Positions 1 to 6,673 of a stretch of 7,360 bases of DNA are shown here, one piece after another (the first letter of the stretch is position 1; each line of letters opens with the position of its first letter). The stretch covers positions 1-7,360 of the forward strand of contig DARY01000024.1 in assembly GCA_002503545.1 (NCBI GenBank), given 5' to 3'. The notes under the pieces are model-generated. The model did no database searches. It had not been told where the DNA came from and saw only the letters and a program-made list of their open reading frames with translations. Origin of the DNA: Candidatus Methanomethylophilus sp. UBA78 (GTDB lineage Archaea > Thermoplasmatota > Thermoplasmata > Methanomassiliicoccales > Methanomethylophilaceae). A program made the position numbers and the translations under genes.

Positions 1-33
1 ATTCCTCAACGTGCCGAATTCACGGTATAATGC

Positions 34-1563
34 ATGAGCGACCAAATTGTAATCCTCGCCGTTGTCATTCTCTACTTTATAATCGTCATCGGCATCGGAT
101 ATTACTACTACAACAAATCCGAGAGCCTGTCGGACTACATCCTCGGCGGACGTACGCTCAACCCGTACGTCACCGCGATATCCGCGCAGGCCTCAGATAT
201 GAGCAGCTGGTTGCTGATGGGTCTCCCCGGGGCGATATTCGTCGCCGGTATGGGGGAGGTCTGGATCGGCATCGGTCTCGCAATCGGATCCTATCTCGCC
301 TGGCTCTTCATCGCCAAGAGACTGAGGGTCTACTCCGAGAAAGCCAAAAACTCCCTTACCCTCTCCGAATTCTTCGAAAACCGCTTCCATGACGACAGGA
401 ACCGTCTCCGCACGGTCAGCGCCATCATCATCCTCGTTTTCTTCACCGTCTACGTCGCCTCCGGATTCGTCGGAGCCGGCAACGTGTTCAGGATGATCTT
501 CCCCGATGTGGACTACACCCCGGCCATGCTGATCGGTGCGGTCATAGTCGTCGTCTACACATTCCTGGGCGGATTCAAGGCCGTCTGCTGGACCGACCTC
601 ATCCAGGGAATCCTCATGGTGTTCGCCATCGTCCTGGTGCCCCTGGCGACCATCAACGAACTCGGCGGCTGGGACAACACCATATCCATACTGCACGGCA
701 TGACCGGTGTGCCAGACCACTTCGAGAGCATCTTCCACGACGGGGGTGCGGTGATCGGCGCGGCCGCCGTCATATCGAGTCTGGCGTGGGGTCTCGGCTA
801 CTTCGGCATGCCCCACATCGTCGTGAGGTACACGGCCATCAAGAACCCCAAGGACCTCAAGATCTCCAGGCGTGTAGCGACCATCTGGATCGTCATCTGC
901 CTCGCGTTCGCCTGCATCGTCGGACTCGTGGGGAGGGCGTACTTCGGCACACTCTCCAACCCGGAGAACGTGTTCGTGGAGCTGTCCAAGTCCCTGTTCC
1001 CCGCGGCGCTGGCCGCCGTCATGTACTCCGCCATCCTGGCGGCCATCATGTCCACCGCGGACTCCCAGCTTCTCGTGGCCTCCTCTGCCGTGTCCAACGA
1101 CCTCTACCGCCTCTTCGCTAAGAAGTCCGCCCCCGACAAACGCCTGATTCTCCTCGCGAGGATGGTCGTCGTGTTCATCGCGATAATCGCGGCGTTCCTG
1201 GCACTCGACAGCGACGGAGCCATCATGGACCTCGTGTCCTACGCCTGGGCCGGATTCGGCGCCGCCTTCGGTCCCCTGATGATACTGGCACTGTTCTGGA
1301 AGAAGGTCAACACGCAGGGAGCCCTGGCCGGGATGATCGTCGGATTCGTCACGATCATCCTCTGGAACACCTTCCTGGTCGGCGGAGGGATCATCGCCGG
1401 CGGGACCTGGTGCATATTCGACACCGGCCTCTACGAACTGGTGCCCGGGTTCCTGTTCTCCTTCATAGCCATCATAGTCGTGAGCAAGCTCACCGGCTAT
1501 GCGGACAGGGAGATCCAGGGCGAGTACGCCGAGTACATCGAGGACCTGAAGAAGTTCGAGTGA
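34..1563 (+). CDS. putP: Sodium/proline symporter, PutP type (SSS family)
   Basis: This is a cytoplasmic-membrane transporter that couples inward Na+ movement to L-proline uptake, supplying a nutrient or compatible solute. The protein is 509 residues against 502 for E. coli PutP as I recall it, and its functional residues fall at the same numbers: Arg40 in the DYILGGR motif, Ala53, Asp55, Met56 and Ser57 in the QASDMSSW stretch, and Ala337, Ser340 and Thr341 in AAIMST. In E. coli these positions form the Na+ site and the coupling region. Hydrophobic segments run through the whole chain, as expected for about 13 membrane helices, and the C-terminus ends in a short charged tail. The ATG at 34 is chosen because it places the N-terminal helix as in PutP; an ATG at 30 is in another frame. 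No Shine-Dalgarno is visible in the 33 bases available, so the promoter probably lies outside the window. A related SSS substrate cannot be fully excluded, but similarity to PutP is high throughout. Confidence 0.95.
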   Translation: MSDQIVILAVVILYFIIVIGIGYYYYNKSESLSDYILGGRTLNPYVTAISAQASDMSSWLLMGLPGAIFVAGMGEVWIGIGLAIGSYLAWLFIAKRLRVYSEKAKNSLTLSEFFENRFHDDRNRLRTVSAIIILVFFTVYVASGFVGAGNVFRMIFPDVDYTPAMLIGAVIVVVYTFLGGFKAVCWTDLIQGILMVFAIVLVPLATINELGGWDNTISILHGMTGVPDHFESIFHDGGAVIGAAAVISSLAWGLGYFGMPHIVVRYTAIKNPKDLKISRRVATIWIVICLAFACIVGLVGRAYFGTLSNPENVFVELSKSLFPAALAAVMYSAILAAIMSTADSQLLVASSAVSNDLYRLFAKKSAPDKRLILLARMVVVFIAIIAAFLALDSDGAIMDLVSYAWAGFGAAFGPLMILALFWKKVNTQGALAGMIVGFVTIILWNTFLVGGGIIAGGTWCIFDTGLYELVPGFLFSFIAIIVVSKLTGYADREIQGEYAEYIEDLKKFE

Positions 1564-1575
1564 CGAAACATCTTA

Positions 1576-1592
1576 GCGGGCCCGGGGCCCGC
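1576..1592. other. GC-only hairpin just after putP
   Basis: This is a near-perfect palindrome, GCGGGCCC-G-GGGCCCGC, starting 13 bases after the putP stop codon. It can form a very stable stem in either strand. No T-run follows it on the putP strand (the next bases are ATATAAACC), so it is not a standard T-tract terminator for putP. It may protect the 3' end of the putP message or assist termination. Confidence 0.5.
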
Positions 1593-1603
1593 ATATAAAC
1601 CTG

Positions 1604-1640
1604 AAAAAAACGGACCGGAGCCGGATACGGCCCCGGTCCG
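1604..1640 (-). terminator. Terminator of htpG (hairpin plus T7)
   Basis: Bases 1611-1640 form a 30-base hairpin: an 8-bp outer stem (CGGACCGG with CCGGTCCG), one A/C mismatch, a 4-bp inner stem (GCCG with CGGC) and a GATA loop. Read on the minus strand it lies 16 bases past the htpG stop codon and is followed directly by seven T residues (the A7 at 1604-1610). T-tracts direct termination by archaeal RNA polymerase, and hairpin plus U-tract is the bacterial form, so the site fits either context. On the plus strand only a weak T4 follows (1647-1650), so a minor role in ending putP transcripts is possible. Confidence 0.85.
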
Positions 1641-1656
1641 CATATGTTTTCCGCTC

Positions 1657-3561
1657 TCAGAGCATGCTGAGGACCAGGTCGGAGTACTCGACGGGGTTCT
1701 CTATCGACTGTCCGGCCATCAGGCACGCCTGGCCGTACATCACCCTGACGATCTTGCCCGCCCTCTCCTTGTCCGTCCTGAAGGCGGATTCCAGCGACCT
1801 GAACGCACCGGAGTCCGTGTTCAGCTCGAGGACCCTGGCGGCCTTGATGCCGTCGCCGGCCTGTCCGGGCATCTCCCTGAAGTACTTCTCGACCTCGAAG
1901 GTGATGTTCCCCTGGGTCGTCAGCAGGACGGCGTGGTTCCTCAGCTTGCGGGAGATCCTCACGTCCGCCACCTCCTCGCCGAGGGTCTCCTTGGCGAAGG
2001 CGACGAGGTCCTTGTACTCCTCGTCCTTCTTCTCCGCCTCCTTCCTCTCCTCCTCGCTCTCGAGACCCAGATCCTCGGTGGTGACGTTGCAGAACTCCTT
2101 CTTGTCGAACTCCCTGAGGACGTTGGTCACGAAGGTGTCTATCTCGTCGGTGAAGGCGAGGACGTCGTACCCCTTGGCCAGGACGGGCTCCGCCTGGGGC
2201 AGGTCCTTGGCGTGCGCGGCGGTCTCGGAGGTCACGTAGTAGATCTTGGTCTGGCCCTCGGGCATGTCCTCGACGTACTGTGCCAGCGACACCTGTTTGC
2301 CCTGCTTCACGGAGTGGAACGTTATGAGGTCCTTCAGGAGGTCCGCGTCCCTTCCGTACTGGTCGACGACGCCGTACTTCAGCTGCCTCCCGAAGCTCTC
2401 GTAGAAGCGCGCGTACTTCTCCGGCTCCTCCTTCATGAGCCTCTCGAGCTCCTTCTTCACCTTCTTGGTCAGGTTGCTGCCGACCGCCTTGAGCTGGGAG
2501 TCGTGCTGCAGGACCTCCCTCGAGATGTTGAGGGAGAAGTCGGGGGAGTCGACGACACCCCTGACGAAGCGGAAGCAGTACGGGAGCAGGTCCGCGCACT
2601 TGTCCATGATGAGGACGCCGTTGGAGTACAGCTGCAGCCCGGGCTGGAAGTCGCGGGTGTAGAAGTCGTAGGGCGCCTTGGCCGGGACGAACAGCAGCGC
2701 CTTGTACGTCACGTTGCCCTCGGCGGAGACCCTGATGACCGAGACGGGGTCCTCGTAGTCGCGGAACTTGTCCTTGTAGAACTCCCTGCACTTCTCGTCG
2801 TCGGCCTCCTTCTTGGACTTCTTCCAGATGGGGACCATGCTGTTGACGACCTTGTCGACCTTGGTGGTGACGTAGTCCTTCTTGGGCTCGCCCTTCTCGT
2901 CCTTCTCGCCGGTCTCCTTCCATTCGCTCTCGTCCACCGTCATGTGGATGGGCCAGCGGATGTAGTCCGAGTACTTCTCCACGAGTTCCCTGAGCCTCTC
3001 GGTCTCCAGGAACTCGCTGTACTCCTCGCTGCCCTTGTCGTCCTTTATGTGGAGGATCACGTCGGTGCCGAAACCGTCCTTCCGGCCCTCTTTTATCGTG
3101 TACCCGTCGACCCCTTCGCTCTCCCAAACGTTGGCGGTTTCCGCACCGTAGGCGCGGGAGACGACCCTGACGCTGTCGGCCACCATGAAGGCGCTGTAGA
3201 ACCCGACCCCGAACTGCCCGATGGACTCGTTGTCCTTGTCGTCGATCTCCTTCTTGAACTCCAGCGTGCCGGAGTGGGCGATGTACCCGAGGTTCTTCTC
3301 CATCTCCTCGGCGGTCATGCCTATGCCGTTGTCGGACACGGTGACGGTGCCGGCGCCCCTGTCGACCTTCACGTCGATGCGGAAATCGTCCTTGCCGACC
3401 TTGCTGTCGGACTCTGTGAGCACCTTGTAGCTGAGTTTGTCGATGGCGTCCGACGCGTTGGAGATGAGCTCCCTGAGGAAGATCTCCTTGTGCGTGTAGA
3501 TGGAGTTCACCATCATGTCCAATATGCGTTTGGATTCCGTCTTGAACTGTCTTTTAGCCAT
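1657..3561 (-). CDS. htpG: Hsp90-family molecular chaperone HtpG
   Basis: This is a cytosolic ATP-dependent chaperone that acts as a homodimer on non-native proteins, often with DnaK. The 634 residues match the usual bacterial length (about 625). The N-terminal Bergerat-fold ATPase domain (about 1-215) has the ELISNASDA helix with Glu31 and Asn35, SDNGIGM with Asp77, and GQFGVGFYSAF at 115-125. A short charged linker follows around 215-235. The middle domain (about 235-510) carries Arg348 in LNISREVLQ, the equivalent of the phosphate-contacting Arg of yeast and E. coli Hsp90. The C-terminal dimerisation domain lacks the eukaryotic MEEVD tail. The start is supported by a Shine-Dalgarno and by the MAKRQFKTESKR N-terminus, which resembles Bacillus/Clostridium HtpG. 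Hsp90 is generally reported as absent from archaea, so if the host is archaeal the gene was probably acquired from bacteria. It reads away from fic and toward putP, as a single-gene unit with its own terminator. Confidence 0.97.
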   Translation of the reverse strand: MAKRQFKTESKRILDMMVNSIYTHKEIFLRELISNASDAIDKLSYKVLTESDSKVGKDDFRIDVKVDRGAGTVTVSDNGIGMTAEEMEKNLGYIAHSGTLEFKKEIDDKDNESIGQFGVGFYSAFMVADSVRVVSRAYGAETANVWESEGVDGYTIKEGRKDGFGTDVILHIKDDKGSEEYSEFLETERLRELVEKYSDYIRWPIHMTVDESEWKETGEKDEKGEPKKDYVTTKVDKVVNSMVPIWKKSKKEADDEKCREFYKDKFRDYEDPVSVIRVSAEGNVTYKALLFVPAKAPYDFYTRDFQPGLQLYSNGVLIMDKCADLLPYCFRFVRGVVDSPDFSLNISREVLQHDSQLKAVGSNLTKKVKKELERLMKEEPEKYARFYESFGRQLKYGVVDQYGRDADLLKDLITFHSVKQGKQVSLAQYVEDMPEGQTKIYYVTSETAAHAKDLPQAEPVLAKGYDVLAFTDEIDTFVTNVLREFDKKEFCNVTTEDLGLESEEERKEAEKKDEEYKDLVAFAKETLGEEVADVRISRKLRNHAVLLTTQGNITFEVEKYFREMPGQAGDGIKAARVLELNTDSGAFRSLESAFRTDKERAGKIVRVMYGQACLMAGQSIENPVEYSDLVLSML

Positions 3562-3570
3562 TATCGGTCA

Positions 3571-3577
3571 TCCTCCC
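3571..3577 (-). promoter_or_regulatory. Ribosome binding site of htpG
   Basis: On the minus strand the sequence reads GGGAGGA, nine bases before the htpG ATG at 3561. It fixes that start and shows that the htpG message has a leader, unlike the fic message on the other strand. Confidence 0.75.
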
Positions 3578-3608
3578 TGTTTCAGATGGTCTTATAGTAA
3601 ATGCCCTT

Positions 3609-3618
3609 CTATAAATAA
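3609..3618 (-). promoter_or_regulatory. Probable TATA box of htpG
   Basis: The minus strand reads TTATTTATAG, an archaeal box-A-like element. Its centre lies about 26 bases before position 3587, which would give a leader of about 25 bases containing the Shine-Dalgarno. A second AT-rich element (TACTATAA, about 3593-3600) is closer to the gene and would leave almost no leader, so it is the weaker candidate. The assignment assumes an archaeal host. Confidence 0.5.
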
Positions 3619-3710
3619 CTTCACAAAATAACCCGTCTTCGGACAGCCGCCGTTCCGTGCGGAAGAGCCGATGGCCCAGATGCGAGGTGCCGTCCAGCCC
3701 TATCGAGAAA

Positions 3711-3753
3711 AGAAAAGTCAAGAAATGTCAAGAAAAGTAAATTTGACTTTTCT
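3711..3753. promoter_or_regulatory. Four-copy decamer operator upstream of fic
   Basis: Three head-to-tail 10-bp units sit without spacers: AGAAAAGTCA (3711-3720), AGAAATGTCA (3721-3730) and AGAAAAGTAA (3731-3740). A fourth, exact copy of the first lies inverted (TGACTTTTCT, 3744-3753) and touches the fic TATA box. The outer copies also form a 13-bp perfect inverted repeat (AAAGAAAAGTCAA 3709-3721 with TTGACTTTTCTTT 3743-3755) across a 21-base gap. A 10-bp period puts successive units on about the same face of the helix, as for cooperative protein binding. Binding at the fourth copy would block TBP/TFB access. The C-terminal winged helix of the Fic protein is an obvious candidate ligand; that link is inference. 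Confidence 0.7.
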
Positions 3754-3760
3754 TTATATA
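3753..3760 (+). promoter_or_regulatory. TATA box of fic (leaderless promoter)
   Basis: TTTATATA matches the archaeal box-A consensus, and its centre is about 26 bases before the ATG at 3783. Transcription would therefore begin at or next to the start codon, giving a leaderless message. This agrees with the lack of any Shine-Dalgarno before 3783 and is the strongest sign in the window of archaeal transcription. Confidence 0.75.
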
Positions 3761-3782
3761 TCGGAAAATCCATCCAGCTTGC

Positions 3783-5150
3783 ATGAGGAAGATTGAGGGA
3801 CCTCCGAACGTCGGCGGATTGGACTCCTCCTCTGTTTTGAAAACGCTCTCGGACAGGGAGCAGATGTCGAAGATTACGGAATTGAACAGGAAATACCTGC
3901 ACTGGGACGAACTGGGATACGGAATGGATGATGAGTCCCTCGCCATCTGGGCCGTTGCGAAGATGCTGCGCGACGGCAACGCCGAGAGAATACGCGTGTG
4001 CGATCTGGACCTGAAATTCAACCTCCTGCCGGAATTCCAGGAACACCTCCATAGGATAGACCGCTGTTCCGCGGGATTCGCAGGTTTGGAGAATCCTCAT
4101 GAGAAGAATGCGAAGAGGTACGCCATCAGTTCCCTCATGGAAGAGGCGATAGCATCAAGTCAGATGGAAGGTGCCGCCACCGCGAGAAAAGATGCGAAGA
4201 AGATGCTCAGAGCGGGGAGGGCGCCTCGGAACACCGGCGAGAGGATGATCTGCAACAACTATGCCACCATGGAGCATATCGAAAAGACCCTCGACCGCGA
4301 GATGAGCATAGATCTAATGCTCGAAATGCACAAAATCATCGTGAACGGGACGTTGCACGAGGGGCCCGAATGGGAGGGCAGGTTCAGAGAGGACAATGAA
4401 ACCGTCGTCGGCGATACGGATAAAGAAGAAGTCGTGTTCCACGTCCCTCCCAAGTACGAACTCATACCGGATCTGGTCCAGAAACTATGCAATTTCATAA
4501 ACGAAGATTCGAAGGAATTCGTGCATCCGATAACCAAAGGCATAATCATACACTACCTGGTCGGATACATACATCCGTTCGTGAACGGAAACGGACGTTT
4601 CGCGAGACTGATGTACTATTGGTATGTCATGAAAAAGAACTACTGGCTCATGGAGTACACTTCCATCTCCAGAATCATCAAAAACTCCAAAACCAAGTAC
4701 GGACTGGCATATCAGTACTCCGAAACAGATGACCAGGACATCACATACTTCATAAGATTCAATCTGGAATGCATAAAGAAAGCCGTGGAGGATCTAAGCT
4801 CCTACATCAAAAGGAAAACAGAGGAACAGAAGAGAATCGCCCGGATGACAGAATCCAACCCCGAACTCAACCTGAACGAAATGGCCATACTGAAAGACTA
4901 TTCGAAAGAATGCTCCCCGTTCACGATAAAGGAACTGTCGGTCAGGTACCACACCTCGTACCAGACGGCGAGAAGCTGCATCGGACACCTCCGCGAACTC
5001 GGTTACGTGAAACCCGTATCCAAGATCGGGAAGACCGTGGTGTACGCCTTATCCGAAGACATGGGCCTGCGGGCCGCCCGAGGCCGACGGCATCCGGCCG
5101 CCGCGGAGGACGTCAGTTCCCGCGGCCGCCGTTCAGCATCCCCTGCTTGA
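3783..5150 (+). CDS. Fic-domain protein, self-inhibited, with C-terminal winged helix
   Basis: Fic enzymes usually transfer AMP from ATP to a hydroxyl of a target protein. The order seen here is: an N-terminal Fic_N-like helical region; the inhibitory motif SSQMEG (125-130, Glu129), matching (S/T)xxxE(G/N) of class II Fic proteins; a flap region ending in VFHVPP; the catalytic loop HPFVNGNGRFAR (264-275); and a winged helix at about 378-425. His264, the nucleotide-binding Arg272 and Arg275 (partner of the inhibitory Glu) are kept. The residue that should be Asp/Glu for Mg2+ is Asn268, so activity may be weak, altered or lost. There is no separate antitoxin gene, as expected when inhibition is built in. 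The start is fixed by the leaderless promoter. The gene is clearly AT-richer than its neighbours, suggesting transfer. The last 29 residues (427-455) are Arg/Ala-rich, lie in abruptly GC-rich DNA, overlap the 3' end of the NAPRT gene and look like read-through. The target is unknown; a purely regulatory role is possible. Confidence 0.9.
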   Translation: MRKIEGPPNVGGLDSSSVLKTLSDREQMSKITELNRKYLHWDELGYGMDDESLAIWAVAKMLRDGNAERIRVCDLDLKFNLLPEFQEHLHRIDRCSAGFAGLENPHEKNAKRYAISSLMEEAIASSQMEGAATARKDAKKMLRAGRAPRNTGERMICNNYATMEHIEKTLDREMSIDLMLEMHKIIVNGTLHEGPEWEGRFREDNETVVGDTDKEEVVFHVPPKYELIPDLVQKLCNFINEDSKEFVHPITKGIIIHYLVGYIHPFVNGNGRFARLMYYWYVMKKNYWLMEYTSISRIIKNSKTKYGLAYQYSETDDQDITYFIRFNLECIKKAVEDLSSYIKRKTEEQKRIARMTESNPELNLNEMAILKDYSKECSPFTIKELSVRYHTSYQTARSCIGHLRELGYVKPVSKIGKTVVYALSEDMGLRAARGRRHPAAAEDVSSRGRRSASPA

Positions 5151-6549
5151 GCTCCCACAGCCTGCGGGAGAGGTCGACGTGGTACTCCTGCGGGTTGACG
5201 AACCTCTTCACCTCGTCCCACAGGGTGCCGATCTGCTCCTTGCAGTACCTCCTTATCTCCGGCAGGGAGGGGCTGTCGTAGACCCTCCTCCCCTCCCTGA
5301 AGACCTGCACCTGCAGCTCCCTGACGGTGAACCCGGTCACGGTCTTCCTCTTCCAGGGGGCCTCGGGGTCGAACAGGGTGAGCGGCTCCGACGGGTCGAT
5401 GGTCTCATCCGCCAGGCAGACCTGGTCCGCGATGGCCTTGCCGTTCGCGTCGAAGAGCCTGTACACCCTCTTGTAGCCGGGGGTGGTGATCTTCGCGGTG
5501 TTGTTGGAGATCTTGATCTTGGGGATTATCCTCCCGTCGGCGTCCTCGACGGCCGCCAGCTTGTACACGCCGCCGAAGACGGGGCTGCTGTGGGAGGTTA
5601 TCAAACGGTCCCCGACCCCGAAGGCGTCTATGCGGGCGCCCTGGTCTATGAGGTCGCGGATGATGAACTCGTCCAATGCGTTGGACGCCACTATCCTGAT
5701 GCCCGTCAGCCCGGCCGCGTCCAGCATCTCGCGCGCCCTGCGGGAGAGGAAAGCGAGGTCGCCGGAGTCTATGCGGATGCCTCCCTTCGATACCCCGGCC
5801 TCCCTGAACGCCCTTATGGCGTTGGGGACCCCGCTCCCCAACGCGTCGTAGGTGTCCACCAGGAGGACGGCGTTCTCCGGGTACAGGCGGCAGTAGGCGA
5901 GGAACGCCTCGTACTCCGAATCGAACATCTGCACCCACGAGTGGGCCATGGTCCCGCTGGCGGGGATGCCGTAGCGCTTGTCGGATATGGTGCAGGCCGT
6001 CCCGACGCAGCCACCGATGTAGGCCGCCCTCGCCCCGAAGATGGCGGCGTCGCTCCCCTGGGCCCTCCGGGAACCGAACTCCATGACCGCCCTGCCGTCG
6101 GCCGCGCGGACTATGCGGTTGGCCTTGGTGGCTATCAGGCACTGGTGGTTCAGCGTCAGGAGCAGGAGGGTCTCCAGCATCTGCGCCTGCGCGGCCGGCG
6201 CCCTCACGGTCACGATGGGCTCCCCGGGGAATATCGGGGTGCCCTCCGGGACCGCGTACACGTCCCCCGTGAACCTGAAACCGCGCAGATACTCCAGGAA
6301 CCTCTCGCTGAAGGTGCCCTTGGAGCGGAAGAACTCGATGTCGGAATCGTCGAACCGCATGTTCTCGATGCGGTCGATGACCTGTTCGAGACCGGCCATG
6401 ACGGCGAAGCCGCCCCTGTCGGGGATGTTGCGGAAGAACACGTCGAAGTAGACGATGCGTTCGGACATACCGGTCTCGACGTATCCGTTGGCCATCGTAT
6501 ACTCGTAATAATCGCACAACAGCGTCAGATTGGTATCGTCCTTCTGCAT
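5113..6549 (-). CDS. pncB: Nicotinate phosphoribosyltransferase
   Basis: This cytosolic enzyme joins nicotinate and PRPP, helped by ATP hydrolysis, to form nicotinate mononucleotide, the first step of Preiss-Handler NAD salvage. The start chosen (ATG at 6549, MQKDDTNLTLLCDYYEYTM) gives 478 residues, usual for the family. The N-terminal domain opens with the family's YEYTMANGY segment. Other landmarks are FGSRRAQG, SGTMAHSWVQMFDSE with His203 (the likely phosphorylated catalytic His), RIDSGDLAFLSRRAR for PRPP/phosphate binding, and SNALDEF. The reading frame stays open for another 133 codons upstream, but that part runs antisense to the next gene, has no family similarity and is not counted. 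The 3' end overlaps the convergent fic gene by 38 bp. The gene is very GC-rich with host-like codon use, so it looks native. No nicotinamidase or other NAD gene is beside it. Confidence 0.95.
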   Translation of the reverse strand: MQKDDTNLTLLCDYYEYTMANGYVETGMSERIVYFDVFFRNIPDRGGFAVMAGLEQVIDRIENMRFDDSDIEFFRSKGTFSERFLEYLRGFRFTGDVYAVPEGTPIFPGEPIVTVRAPAAQAQMLETLLLLTLNHQCLIATKANRIVRAADGRAVMEFGSRRAQGSDAAIFGARAAYIGGCVGTACTISDKRYGIPASGTMAHSWVQMFDSEYEAFLAYCRLYPENAVLLVDTYDALGSGVPNAIRAFREAGVSKGGIRIDSGDLAFLSRRAREMLDAAGLTGIRIVASNALDEFIIRDLIDQGARIDAFGVGDRLITSHSSPVFGGVYKLAAVEDADGRIIPKIKISNNTAKITTPGYKRVYRLFDANGKAIADQVCLADETIDPSEPLTLFDPEAPWKRKTVTGFTVRELQVQVFREGRRVYDSPSLPEIRRYCKEQIGTLWDEVKRFVNPQEYHVDLSRRLWELKQGMLNGGRGN

Positions 6550-6578
6550 TGGATCGGCGGTTGAATCGCCCAGGAAGG

Positions 6579-6592
6579 ATAGATAATTATCT
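6579..6592 (-). promoter_or_regulatory. Probable NAPRT promoter with 12-bp palindrome
   Basis: The minus strand holds a TATA-like TTATCTAT (6579-6586), which would start transcription near 6557, about eight bases before the ATG. No Shine-Dalgarno is seen, which fits a near-leaderless message. Overlapping it is a perfect 12-bp palindrome, AGATAATTATCT (6581-6592), in otherwise GC-rich DNA. A dimeric regulator could bind there and block the promoter; no regulator is identified, and part of the symmetry may be chance in AT-rich DNA. Confidence 0.4.
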
Positions 6593-6662
6593 GCAAGGCC
6601 GAAGCCCTCGATCCTTTTACAGAACCCCGTACGGTTTACACGGAATGCACCGTCTCCGGATC

Positions 6663-6666
6663 GGAG
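6663..6666 (+). promoter_or_regulatory. Possible ribosome binding site of the truncated regulator
   Basis: GGAG lies seven bases before the ATG at 6674. It is short but well placed, and is the only sign that the truncated regulator may still be translated from this ATG. Confidence 0.35.
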
Positions 6667-6673
6667 AATCAGC

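Noticed and set aside
193..816. 207-codon minus-strand frame within putP
   Set aside because: It lies wholly antisense to a strongly supported transporter and is rich in Asp/Glu/Gly/His as expected for a shadow frame.
1490..3597. Long open frames antisense or out of frame to htpG (about 545 and 554 codons)
   Set aside because: Composition is extremely biased (Arg/Gly/Glu or Leu/Val/Asp) and codon structure follows the htpG frame; they are shadows of a GC-rich gene.
3634..3698. Possible structured RNA in the fic-htpG spacer (TTCCG-TG-CGGAA and GTC-TTCG-GAC stems)
   Set aside because: The stems are only 3-5 bp and do not assemble into a recognisable riboswitch or small RNA.
5179..6564. Long plus-strand and minus-strand frames over the NAPRT gene
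   Set aside because: They are low-complexity translations with no recognisable motif; the NAPRT frame explains the region fully.
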